Shown here: piece after piece, positions 42,644 through 54,990 of the stretch | How positions within the stretch are numbered: position 1 is the first letter of the stretch | Layout: every line of letters begins with the position of its first letter | DNA from: Pseudomonas bananamidigenes | GTDB lineage: Bacteria > Pseudomonadota > Gammaproteobacteria > Pseudomonadales > Pseudomonadaceae | Assembly (NCBI RefSeq): GCF_001679645.1 | Contig: NZ_LRUN01000023.1 | Location: forward strand, 1 to 64,000 | Reading direction: 5' to 3' | DNA length: 64,000 nucleotides | Program-made: the position numbers and the translations under genes | The notes under the pieces: model-generated | Told to the model about the DNA's origin: nothing | Databases searched by the model: none | Seen by the model: only the letters and a program-made list of their open reading frames with translations

Positions 42644-44077
42644 TCAAGGCCGGGCCTTGAGCTGTTCTTCGGCAGCCTTGGCCAGATCCGGCGGCAGGAA
42701 ATCCTTGTCCGGGTTGTAGTCGGCCTTCAGGTAGCGGGTCAGATCCTGCAAGTCACCGGGGTTCAACGTCCCCGCCGCCTGCTTCAGGCGCAGGTTGTCG
42801 AGAATGTAGTCGTAGCGGGTGTTGTTGTAGTTGCGCACCGAGGTATAGAGCTGGCGCTGGGCGTCGAGCACGTCGACGATGTTGCGCGTCCCCACCTGAT
42901 AACCGATTTCCGTGGCTTCCACCGCGCTCTGGTTGGAGATGATCGACTGGCGACGCGCCTGCACCTGTTCGACGTCGGTATTCACCGCACGGTGCAGGTT
43001 GCGGGTGTTTTCAACGATCTGCCGGCGCAGGCTTTCGCGCTGCTGCTCGCTCTGATCCAGTTGTGCATAGGACTGGCGCACCTGAGAGCTGGTCAGCCCA
43101 CCGCTGTAGATCGGGATGTTCAGTTGCAGGCCCACGGTGCTTTGCTCGACGTTGCCGTGATAAGGCGTGCCGAAGGCGTTCGGGTTGGAGAAACCGAGGG
43201 CGTCGTTGTCGCCTTTTTCGTATTTGGCCACGGCGTCGAGGGTCGGCAGGTGACCGGCCTTGCGTTGTTTCAGTGTTTGCTCGGCGGAGCTCACCGCATA
43301 GTTGCTGGCCAGCAGATTGAGGTTCTGCTTGGCGGCGGTGTCGACCCAGGCCTTGGCGTCGTTCGGCGCCGGCGGCAGGATCGGCAGGGTGTGGACGATG
43401 CCCTGGATCGAGTTGTACTGACGGTTGGTCAGGGTAATCAGCGCTTCGAACGCATCTTCGACCTGACGCTGCGCGACGATCCGGTTGGCCCGTGCGGTGT
43501 CGTAACTGGCCTGCGACTGCAGCACGTCGGTCTTGTCCGACAGGCCCACGTCGAAGCGCTCGTTGGACTGGTCGAGCTGGCGCTTGAACGCGGCTTCTTC
43601 AGCCTTGGTCGAGGCCAGGTTGTCCTGGCTGCGCAGGACGTTGAAGTAGCTTTCGGCCGATTGCAGGATCAGGTTCTGTTCGGTGGCCGACAGTTGCAGC
43701 GCGGCCTGCTCGTTGACGTCCTTGGCGGCCTGGTACTGGAACCAGCGATCGGCGCGGAACAATGGCTGCGCCAGCGTCGCCTGATAGGAATGTGCGCTGC
43801 GGTTGGCAATGGCCGATGGCTGGTCGATCGAGGTGCGCACGGCGGCGGTTTCGGCACCGCCGGAGAGGTTCGGCAGCAGCCCGGCGCGGGCCTGTGGCAC
43901 GACTTCTTTCTGGGCACCGTACTGGGCGCGGGCGGCGGCCAGATCGGCGTTGTTGTCGACCGCTTCCTGATAGACGCTGACCAGATCGGTCCGGGTCGAC
44001 AACGGCGCTTCCGCTGCCCAGACCATTGCGTTGGACGCACAAGACACGGCAACAGCCAGTGAGAGTTTGCGCAGCAT
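42644..44077 (-). CDS. tolC: TolC-family outer membrane efflux/secretion channel
   Basis: A 477-residue outer-membrane channel of the TolC family (OpmH in P. aeruginosa), used by tripartite efflux pumps and type I secretion. The signal peptide MLRKLSLAVAVSCASNAMVWA is followed by AEAPLSTR. The duplicated outer-membrane efflux repeats show DLVSVYQEAVDNNADL near the start, YEKGDNDALGFSNP in the middle and QVGTRNIVDVLDAQRQLY in the second half. The ATG at 44077 with AGGGA upstream gives a clean signal peptide; the upstream extension to 44179 does not. It is divergent from thiC across 471 bases. Confidence 0.94.
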   Translation of the reverse strand: MLRKLSLAVAVSCASNAMVWAAEAPLSTRTDLVSVYQEAVDNNADLAAARAQYGAQKEVVPQARAGLLPNLSGGAETAAVRTSIDQPSAIANRSAHSYQATLAQPLFRADRWFQYQAAKDVNEQAALQLSATEQNLILQSAESYFNVLRSQDNLASTKAEEAAFKRQLDQSNERFDVGLSDKTDVLQSQASYDTARANRIVAQRQVEDAFEALITLTNRQYNSIQGIVHTLPILPPAPNDAKAWVDTAAKQNLNLLASNYAVSSAEQTLKQRKAGHLPTLDAVAKYEKGDNDALGFSNPNAFGTPYHGNVEQSTVGLQLNIPIYSGGLTSSQVRQSYAQLDQSEQQRESLRRQIVENTRNLHRAVNTDVEQVQARRQSIISNQSAVEATEIGYQVGTRNIVDVLDAQRQLYTSVRNYNNTRYDYILDNLRLKQAAGTLNPGDLQDLTRYLKADYNPDKDFLPPDLAKAAEEQLKARP

Positions 44078-46438
<2,361 letters not shown>

Positions 46439-46471
46439 TCGGACCTGAAAGAGTGGGGCCTGTAATGGCCC

Positions 46472-46536
46472 CTTCGCGAGCAAGCTCGCTCCCACATTTG
46501 AATGCATTCCAAAGTGGGAGCGAGCTTGCTCGCGAA
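46472..46536. repeat. REPIN between thiC and cytX
   Basis: Two inverted REP units, TTCGCGAGCAAGCTCGCTCC (from 46473) and GGGAGCGAGCTTGCTCGCGAA (from 46516), flank a short AT-rich loop. The arms are 20-21 bases and almost perfectly complementary, so the mRNA can form a strong stem between the two thiamine genes. Confidence 0.88.
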
Positions 46537-46578
46537 TACGGTCGACACAACAACAAATGTCCCTCTGAGATAACATCC

Positions 46579-47871
46579 TTGAGCATTCAACCCGGTACTT
46601 ATTCCCCCGACCTCGCCGTGCCCGCCGACAGGCGTGTCTTCGGCGGTCGCGACCTGTTTTCCCTGTGGTTTTCCCTCGGCATCGGCCTGATGGTGTTGCA
46701 GACCGGTGCGCTGCTGGCGCCGGGGCTGGGCCTGTCGGGATCGTTGCAGGCGATCTTTCTGGGCACGCTGGTCGGCGTGCTGTTGCTGGCCGCCGTCGGC
46801 GTGATCGGCAGTGACACCGGCCTGTCATCCATGGCGGCGCTGAAGCTCAGCCTGGGCAGCAAGGGGGCGAGCCTGCCGGCGCTGCTCAATCTGCTGCAAC
46901 TGATCGGCTGGGGTTCGTTCGAAATCATCGTCATGCGTGACGCCGCCAGCCTCCTCGGCACCCGAGCGTTCAGCGAAGGTTCGCTGTGGGCCAGCCCGAT
47001 GCTGTGGACGTTGTGCTTCGGTGTGCTGGCGACGTTGCTCGCCGTCAGTGGTCCGCTGACATTCGTGCGCAAGATCCTGCGCAAATGGGGTATCTGGCTG
47101 ATTCTGGCCGCGTGCATCTGGCTGACCTGGAACCTGTTCGCCAAGGCCGATCTGGCTGCCTTGTGGGCACGGGCCGGGGATGGTTCGATGCCGTTCGCCG
47201 TGGGCTTCGACATCGCCATTGCGATGCCGTTGTCGTGGTTGCCCCTGATTGCCGACTACTCGCGTTTCGGCAAGCGGGCGAAGAACGTATTCGGCGGTAC
47301 GGCCGTCGGTTTCTTCATTGGCAATTTCTGGCTGATGAGCCTGGGCGTCGTCTATACGCTGGCGTTCGCGCCGAGCGGCGAAGTCAACGCGCTGTTGTTG
47401 GCACTGGCCGGTGCCGGCCTTGGAATTCCACTGTTGCTGATTCTGCTGGACGAGTCGGAAAACGCCTTTGCCGACATTCATTCGGCGGCGGTTTCCAGCG
47501 GGATTCTGTTGCGTTTGAAGGTCGAGCATCTGGCGCTGGTCATAGGCGTGATCTGCACCTTGATCGCGTTGCTCGCGCCGTTGGCGCAATACCAGAATTT
47601 CCTGCTGCTGATCGGCTCGGTGTTCGCGCCGCTGTTCGGCGTGGTGCTGGTGGATCACTTCATCCTGCGCAAGCGCAGCGCTCAGGTGGCCTCGGCCGCA
47701 TTGCGCTGGCCGGCGCTGTTGGCCTGGCTGGGTGGCATCAGCACCTATCACCTGCTGGCCAATCTGTATCCGGATGTCGGCGCAACCCTGCCGGCGCTGG
47801 TCCTGGCAGGGCTGCTGCAACTGGTGCTGGGCCGGGCTTTCAGTTACGGCCGGGAAACAGCTCGGGCTTGA
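46579..47871 (+). CDS. cytX: Hydroxymethylpyrimidine transporter CytX
   Basis: A nucleobase:cation symporter-1 family permease of 430 aa with about 12 membrane helices. The first conserved block is FGGRDLFSLWFSLGIGLMVL, followed by LAPGLGLSG. The LPLIADYSRFGKRAKN segment is typical of cytosine/HMP permeases. Position downstream of riboswitch-controlled thiC supports CytX, a putative HMP uptake system. I took the TTG at 46579, which gives MSIQPGTYSPDLAVPADRRV; no strong ribosome binding site is seen, and the start is uncertain. Its 3' end overlaps that of the convergent lipoprotein gene by 32 bases. Confidence 0.85.
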   Translation: MSIQPGTYSPDLAVPADRRVFGGRDLFSLWFSLGIGLMVLQTGALLAPGLGLSGSLQAIFLGTLVGVLLLAAVGVIGSDTGLSSMAALKLSLGSKGASLPALLNLLQLIGWGSFEIIVMRDAASLLGTRAFSEGSLWASPMLWTLCFGVLATLLAVSGPLTFVRKILRKWGIWLILAACIWLTWNLFAKADLAALWARAGDGSMPFAVGFDIAIAMPLSWLPLIADYSRFGKRAKNVFGGTAVGFFIGNFWLMSLGVVYTLAFAPSGEVNALLLALAGAGLGIPLLLILLDESENAFADIHSAAVSSGILLRLKVEHLALVIGVICTLIALLAPLAQYQNFLLLIGSVFAPLFGVVLVDHFILRKRSAQVASAALRWPALLAWLGGISTYHLLANLYPDVGATLPALVLAGLLQLVLGRAFSYGRETARA

Positions 47872-48586
47872 TGATGCCGTTCAGGCGCGGATAAGGGATC
47901 TTCAGTTCGACGTGGCCCAGCGCATAAGGCGCGATGGTGGTCACGTCGTACTTGAGGATCACGCCGCCGTAGGTCAGTGCCACATGCGGGGTTTTGACGA
48001 ACGGCCAGTTCTTCACGTACTCCGGTTCCTGATCGAGTTTGGTGCTGATCAGCCAGCTGTTATGCGCCACTTGCGCAGCCTTCCAGAAGGCGTCTTCCTG
48101 GCCTGGCACCAACATGTCCGAGAGGCTCAGCACCTTGTGCTGCTGGCGCGAATAGTTGATGAAACCGCGCCCCGGCGTGCCGTGCGCGCCACCGGTGTCG
48201 AGGTAGCTCGAGACTTCGATAATCACCAGACCGTCATGCTGCTCGCGTACTTTCGCCTGCAAATAGCTGCTGTTGCGCGGCCCCGCAGTGCGCAGGAATT
48301 GCTCGCGGTAAGCCGCCAGAGTCGGCGCCACCGGTGCGTTCGGCTCGGTGCGGGTAAATTGCAGCAGGCGTTTTTCGATGATGCCGTCCAGCGCAGGTTC
48401 GGCCGGGAAGTGCAGGGTATCGATATTCACCAGCGGGCAGTCAGGGTTGGAACAACCGGGTTTCAGGGTTTCCGAGGCGTCGCGGGTGGTTTCCAGCGGC
48501 GTGCGGTAGTTGGGCTGGAACAGGCTGGCGCAGGCGCCCAGGGTCAGGGCGATGGCCGCCACGGAGGCGATTTTGAAAAGCGACAT
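47840..48586 (-). CDS. DUF3298-family lipoprotein
   Basis: A 248-residue lipoprotein with signal MSLFKIASVAAIALTLGAC, lipobox LGAC and Cys 19 as the lipidation site. The core carries YLDTGGAHGTPGRGFINY and LSLSDMLVPG, typical of DUF3298/DUF4163 (RsiV-like) domains, for which no enzymatic role is established. The ATG at 48586 has AAGGA; a longer frame to 48616 has no signal. The residue after Cys is Ala, which favours outer-membrane sorting. It matches the position of P. aeruginosa PA4972. Confidence 0.85.
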   Translation of the reverse strand: MSLFKIASVAAIALTLGACASLFQPNYRTPLETTRDASETLKPGCSNPDCPLVNIDTLHFPAEPALDGIIEKRLLQFTRTEPNAPVAPTLAAYREQFLRTAGPRNSSYLQAKVREQHDGLVIIEVSSYLDTGGAHGTPGRGFINYSRQQHKVLSLSDMLVPGQEDAFWKAAQVAHNSWLISTKLDQEPEYVKNWPFVKTPHVALTYGGVILKYDVTTIAPYALGHVELKIPYPRLNGIIKPELFPGRN

Positions 48587-48815
48587 GGGCGTCCTTTCTG
48601 AAGCAGGGGAAGGCAAAAAGTTACCGCTTCGACTCTCAACGAAGCGGTCAGTTCGCCACTAAGCTAATTAGAGTGGGTTTCGCCTCCACCGTCCATCCCG
48701 CTGACGGTAAAGGGGCTGCATCAAATGTCGCGGGCGCGTTAGGATGGCGCGAAGTCGAGGTGGCCCGTCACAAAAAAGGAACCTCGTATTGGATCTGCAG
48801 TAAACGAGGATGCCC

Positions 48816-49433
48816 ATGACCGATCTTGCCAAAGCCACTCCAGCCGCCATCGACATCGTGCGGCGCGAGCAATGTTACAAGGGCTTCTACAAGCTCGACC
48901 GTGTGCATTTGCGCCACGAACTGTTCGCCGGCGGCATGAGCCGCGAGATCAATCGTGAAGTGTTCGTGCGCCATGACGCCGTATGCCTGTTGCCTTACGA
49001 CGCGCAACGCGACGAGGTGGTGCTGATCGAACAGTTTCGCGTCGGCGCCATGGGCAAGACCGCCAACCCGTGGCTGGTGGAGCTGGTCGCCGGTCTGATC
49101 GACAAGGAAGAAGTGCCGGAAGAAGTTGCTCGCCGTGAAGCGCAGGAGGAAGCTGGGCTCGACATCAAGGCGTTGTGGCCGATGATGCAGTATTTCCCGT
49201 CGCCGGGGGGCAGCAACGAGTTCGTGCATCTGTTTCTGGGGCGCTGCAGCACCGAAGGCGTGGGCGGCCTGCATGGGCTGGCGGAAGAAGCGGAAGATAT
49301 CCGTGTCACGGTCTGGGCCTTCGAAGATGCCCTGCAGGCCGTGCGCGACGGTCGGATTGCCAATGCGGCGAGCATCATCGCCTTGCAGTGGCTGGCGCTC
49401 AATCGCGCCGAAGTGAGGGGGCTATGGTCGTAA
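48816..49433 (+). CDS. nudF: ADP-ribose pyrophosphatase (Nudix)
   Basis: Hydrolyses ADP-ribose to AMP and ribose 5-phosphate. The 205-residue product contains a full Nudix box: GLIDKEEVPEEVARREAQEE followed by AGLD, with the catalytic glutamates in REAQEEAG. The upstream LVELVAG and downstream FPSPGGSNEFVHLFLG match the ADPRase subfamily. ATG 48816 is six bases after GAGG; an in-frame ATG at 48810 is too close to that site. It starts a run of small genes (DUF1249, cpdA) conserved in order among gammaproteobacteria. Confidence 0.93.
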   Translation: MTDLAKATPAAIDIVRREQCYKGFYKLDRVHLRHELFAGGMSREINREVFVRHDAVCLLPYDAQRDEVVLIEQFRVGAMGKTANPWLVELVAGLIDKEEVPEEVARREAQEEAGLDIKALWPMMQYFPSPGGSNEFVHLFLGRCSTEGVGGLHGLAEEAEDIRVTVWAFEDALQAVRDGRIANAASIIALQWLALNRAEVRGLWS

Positions 49434-49876
49434 ACAAACTGCGCGATCGCTATCGTGTCGACCTCGCGGGCCTGCAGGCCGCCTGCGAGGCCAACTACGC
49501 GCGCCTGATGCGACTGTTGCCGGACATGCGCCGCCATCCTGAAGCGCGGCGCATCGCCGTGACCCAGGGCGACCAGATGCTGGGCGTGCTGGCCATCGAA
49601 GTGTTGCAGACCTGCCCGTACACCACGACCCTGCAAGTGCGGCAGGAGCACAGCCTGCCGTGGCTGCCGGTGCCGCAGCTGGAAGTGCAGGTCTACCACG
49701 ACGCGCGGATGGCCGAAGTGATCAGTGCCGAACATGCACGACGCTTTCGCGGCATCTATCCTTACCCGAACGCGGCCATGCACCAGCCGGATGAAAAATC
49801 CCAGCTCAATCTGTTCCTCGGCGAATGGCTGAGCCATTGCCTGGCCTGCGGTCACGAGTACGCCGCCGTTCGCTAG
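49424..49876 (+). CDS. DUF1249 family protein (YqiB-like)
   Basis: A 150-residue conserved protein of DUF1249 (E. coli YqiB). The family signature MRLLPDMRRHPEARRI and the ending FLGEWLSHCLACGHEYA are clear, and YPYPNAAMHQPDEKSQ is also characteristic. Its function is unknown. ATG 49424 lies inside the end of nudF (10-base overlap) behind GAGGGG, and cpdA follows, the same order as in E. coli (nudF-yqiB-cpdA). Confidence 0.88.
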   Translation: MVVNKLRDRYRVDLAGLQAACEANYARLMRLLPDMRRHPEARRIAVTQGDQMLGVLAIEVLQTCPYTTTLQVRQEHSLPWLPVPQLEVQVYHDARMAEVISAEHARRFRGIYPYPNAAMHQPDEKSQLNLFLGEWLSHCLACGHEYAAVR

Positions 49877-50002
49877 CGTCGATCGCTTCGATAACTGCGG
49901 CAAGTTGTGAACTGCGTCCGGTTCGGCGGTTTCTTCCCGGGGGCATCCCCCAGCATAATTGCGAACCTGTCCGATCCGGCGATTCCGCCTTGGGAGAACG
50001 CC

Positions 50003-50818
50003 TTGCCGAGCGTATCGACTCTGACCACCGCCGATGCGGCGTTGCTGGTGCAACTGTCCGACAGTCATCTGTTCGCCGAGGCGGACGGTGCACTGCTGGG
50101 CATGAAGACTCGCGAGAGCCTGCAAAAGGTCATCGAGCTGGTGCTTGAGCAACAGCCGCGAATCGATCTGATGATCGCCACGGGCGATCTGTCCCAGGAC
50201 GGTACGCTGGAGTCCTATCAGCATTTTCGCCAGTTGACTGCGCAGATCCAGGCACCGGCCCGCTGGATCCCCGGCAATCACGATGAACCGCAGATCATGC
50301 AAATGGCCGCGGTGCAGAGTGCGCTGCTGGAACCGGTGGTGGACATCGGCAACTGGCGCGTGACCCTGCTCGATTCGGCGGTGCCGGGCTCGGTGCCGGG
50401 GTACTTGCAGGATGACCAGCTGCAATTGCTGGCCCGCGCCTTGAGCGAAGCGCCGGAGCGGCATCATCTGGTGTGTTTCCACCATCATCCGGTGTCGATC
50501 GATTGCGCCTGGATGGAGCCGATCGGCTTGCGCAATCCGGAAGCCTTTTTCGACGTGCTCGACCGTTTCCCGCAAGCTCGTGCCGTGCTCTGGGGACATG
50601 TGCATCAGGAGATCGATCGCGAGCGCAACGGCGTGCGGCTGATCGCCTCGCCATCGACCTGCATTCAGTTCGAGCCGGGCAGTGAGGACTTCAAGGTCGG
50701 CGAACAGGCGCCGGGCTATCGCTGGTTGCGACTGCTGCCGGACGGGCGGATCGAAACGGGTGTGGAACGTGTCACCGATTTCCGGTTCACGGTCGATTAC
50801 GGCTCCAACGGTTACTGA
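50003..50818 (+). CDS. cpdA: 3',5'-cyclic-AMP phosphodiesterase CpdA
   Basis: Hydrolyses cAMP to AMP, limiting cAMP/Vfr-CRP signalling. The 271-residue metallophosphoesterase has the metal-binding blocks QLSDSHLF, TGDLSQDG, IPGNHDEPQ, CFHHHPV and LWGHVHQE in order. I chose the TTG at 50003, preceded by GGGAG with seven-base spacing, which gives the expected family length; the frame stays open to 49907. Confidence 0.92.
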   Translation: MPSVSTLTTADAALLVQLSDSHLFAEADGALLGMKTRESLQKVIELVLEQQPRIDLMIATGDLSQDGTLESYQHFRQLTAQIQAPARWIPGNHDEPQIMQMAAVQSALLEPVVDIGNWRVTLLDSAVPGSVPGYLQDDQLQLLARALSEAPERHHLVCFHHHPVSIDCAWMEPIGLRNPEAFFDVLDRFPQARAVLWGHVHQEIDRERNGVRLIASPSTCIQFEPGSEDFKVGEQAPGYRWLRLLPDGRIETGVERVTDFRFTVDYGSNGY

Positions 50819-50914
50819 CTCCGGGGCGCAGCGCTGATTTCCTCGGGTGCTGGCCCAACGACCCTCGACTCCCTGTAAACTCCGCTTTCTTTAGCCGACA
50901 TCCAGGGAGCTCAA

Positions 50915-51523
50915 ATGTCCGGTTCGATCCTCTATATCCACGGTTTCAACAGCGCACCGGCTTCCAGGAAGGCCTGTCAGCTGGTCGAGGTGATGGAACG
51001 GCTGGGTCTGAGCGATCGACTGCGTGTCCCGGCATTGCATCATCACCCGCGGGAAGCCATCGGTCAGCTGGAGCAGGCAATCGCCGAACTGGGCCGGCCG
51101 TTGCTGGTGGGAAGCTCGCTCGGCGGCTACTATGCGACTCACCTGGCCGAGCGCCATGGCCTGAAAGCCCTGCTGGTCAACCCGGCCGTCAGTCCGCACC
51201 GGATGTTCGACGGATACCTGGGCACCCAGAAAAACCTGTACACCGACGAAACCTGGGAGTTGACCCACGACCATGTGACGGCCCTGGCCGAACTGGAAGT
51301 GCCGGCGCCGCAGGATCCGCAGCGTTATCAGGTATGGTTGCAGACCGGGGATGAAACGCTGGATTATCGCCTTGCCCAGCAGTATTACCGCGCCTGTGCC
51401 TTGCGCATTCAGGCCGGTGGCGACCACAGTTTTCAGGGATTTGTTACACAATTGCCGGCATTGCTCAGCTTTGCCGGGATTGGCGCCGATACCTATCAGG
51501 CAATCGACTTCAACACACTGTGA
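50915..51523 (+). CDS. YqiA-like esterase
   Basis: A 202-residue alpha/beta hydrolase of the YqiA (UPF0227) family. The strand-loop LYIHGFNSAPASRK provides the oxyanion region and the nucleophile lies in VGSSLGGYYATH (Ser in GSSLGG). Asp and His candidates occur in TGDETLDYR and GGDHSFQGF. The E. coli homologue has weak carboxylesterase activity and is also encoded next to cpdA and parE. ATG 50915 follows GGGAG. Confidence 0.9.
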   Translation: MSGSILYIHGFNSAPASRKACQLVEVMERLGLSDRLRVPALHHHPREAIGQLEQAIAELGRPLLVGSSLGGYYATHLAERHGLKALLVNPAVSPHRMFDGYLGTQKNLYTDETWELTHDHVTALAELEVPAPQDPQRYQVWLQTGDETLDYRLAQQYYRACALRIQAGGDHSFQGFVTQLPALLSFAGIGADTYQAIDFNTL

Positions 51524-51553
51524 AGCCTTGCCCCATTTTCATTGAATCACTGA

Positions 51554-53472
<1,919 letters not shown>

Positions 53473-53473
<1 letters not shown>

Positions 53474-54462
53474 TGCGCTTCGGCCGGGTCCTGGCGGGTG
53501 CGTTGCTGCTGGGCTCGATGACCGTATCGGCGGAGCCCGTGCAGGAACTGCGCGTGCTCTCCGAGCATCCGGTCGAAGGCATGCGTGGCGGCAACCTCTC
53601 GGGGCTGGCCTCGTGCGGCAACGAACTGTGGACGGTTTCGGACCGGGACGACGATCAGATCTATCGCCTCGACACCCGCAACCCGGTCTGGCAGGCCACG
53701 GCCGTGCGCATCGATCCGCCGCCGGTGCCTGACAGCGGTTTGCCGTGGGGCATCAAATCGCGGACCTGGGCGGCGTCGTTCGTTCGCGGCGGTGACCTGG
53801 ATTTCGAAGGGATCACCTGCGACAGTGCCGGCAATCGCTACGTAGTCAGCGAAGGCCACGCCGCCGTATTGCAAGTGCCGCCGCAGGGGCCGTCATCGTG
53901 GATGAAAATCTCGCCGATGATGGTCCGCGAGGCGCGGGCCAGCGGCATGCTGCTGCAGTTCAATGCGATCTTCGAAGGTCTGGCGATCAACCCGGCGGGG
54001 GATCAGATGTGGCTGGCCGCCGAACGGCAAAACCGTGGCCTGCTGATGATCAAACGTCAGCAGACGGTGTGGGACTGCGATGGCCGCTGCGTGTTGCTCA
54101 GCGAGGGTGGCATGGAAATGCAGCCGCCGCAGTTTCCCAAGGCCAGACCGGTCAATCGGGACTTTTCCGACCTGTCCTTGTTCAACGGCAAACTGTTCAC
54201 CCTTGAACGCAACGCTTACCAGATCTGCCGCCGCGATCCGCAGACGGCCAAGGTCGAGCTTTGCTGGTCGTACGCGGCCGAGCTGCTGCAGAGCAATCGC
54301 CGTTACGCACAGAATTTCGGACTGGAAGAGGCATTGGTCATCGATGCCGATGGCGCATGGGTCGGCGTCGACAATAATTTCGGCCCCCGTGCCGATGGCG
54401 AGGTCCGCCCGATCGTCTGGCGTTTCGCCGCTCCCGAGGGTGGCTGGAGTGCCAGACCTTGA
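53473..54462 (+). CDS. Secreted phytase-like/SdiA-regulated-type beta-propeller protein
   Basis: A 329-residue protein with a Sec signal (MRFGRVLAGALLLGSMTVSA, cut before EPVQ). It is followed by a domain resembling the esterase-like activity of phytase family: GGNLSGLASCGNELWTVSD, FEGITCDSAGNRYVVSE, LQFNAIFEGLAIN. It probably folds as a beta-propeller in the periplasm. No enzymatic activity can be assigned. It is translationally coupled to parE (ATG overlaps TGA) and to the next gene (TTG overlaps TGA). The same order is recalled for P. aeruginosa PA4966. Confidence 0.8.
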
Positions 54463-54983
54463 GTCAGCAGCCACCGGGCAAGCGCGCCGGTCGGGTGTTG
54501 ATGATTCTGGCCTGGTGCGCGGCCCTGTTTCTGGCCACACGTTTTTTTGGCCAGTGGGAAGACCGCCAGCGCAATCCCAATGTGGTGGTCAGTTCGCAGC
54601 AGGTGGGCGGCGTGATCGAAGTGAAACTGGCGGGTAACGCCCAGGGACATTTCGTCGCCAGCGGACTGATCAACGGCCGGCCGGTGGAGTTCATGCTCGA
54701 CACCGGCGCGACCGACGTGGCAATTCCGGCCGAGGTGGCTAAAGACCTGCGACTGGAAGAAGGTTTCGGTGTGACCCTGAGCACGGCCAACGGCCTGAGC
54801 CAGGGCTATCGCACCCGTATCGACCGCCTGCAACTGGGCGACATCATGCTGCGGGATGTCCGCGCACTGGTGGCGCCCGGTCTGCATGGCGATCAGGTGC
54901 TGCTCGGCATGAGCGCCCTGAACAAACTTGAATTTACCCAGCGCGGTGGCACCATGCTGCTGCGCCAGACAACGAACCGATGA
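54459..54983 (+). CDS. Membrane-anchored retropepsin-like aspartic protease
   Basis: A 174-residue clan AA aspartic protease of the bacterial single-domain type. A basic N-terminus and one membrane helix ([18 protein letters not shown], about residues 13-30) place the rest in the periplasm. The active-site motif is [13 protein letters not shown], and the second half has [12 protein letters not shown] in the flap/dimer region. The protein must dimerise to be active, like retropepsins. The start is TTG 54459, nine bases after GGAG. The substrate is unknown. It lies eight bases before parC. Confidence 0.88.
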   Translation: MSQQPPGKRAGRVLMILAWCAALFLATRFFGQWEDRQRNPNVVVSSQQVGGVIEVKLAGNAQGHFVASGLINGRPVEFMLDTGATDVAIPAEVAKDLRLEEGFGVTLSTANGLSQGYRTRIDRLQLGDIMLRDVRALVAPGLHGDQVLLGMSALNKLEFTQRGGTMLLRQTTNR

Positions 54984-54990
54984 GGCCCGC

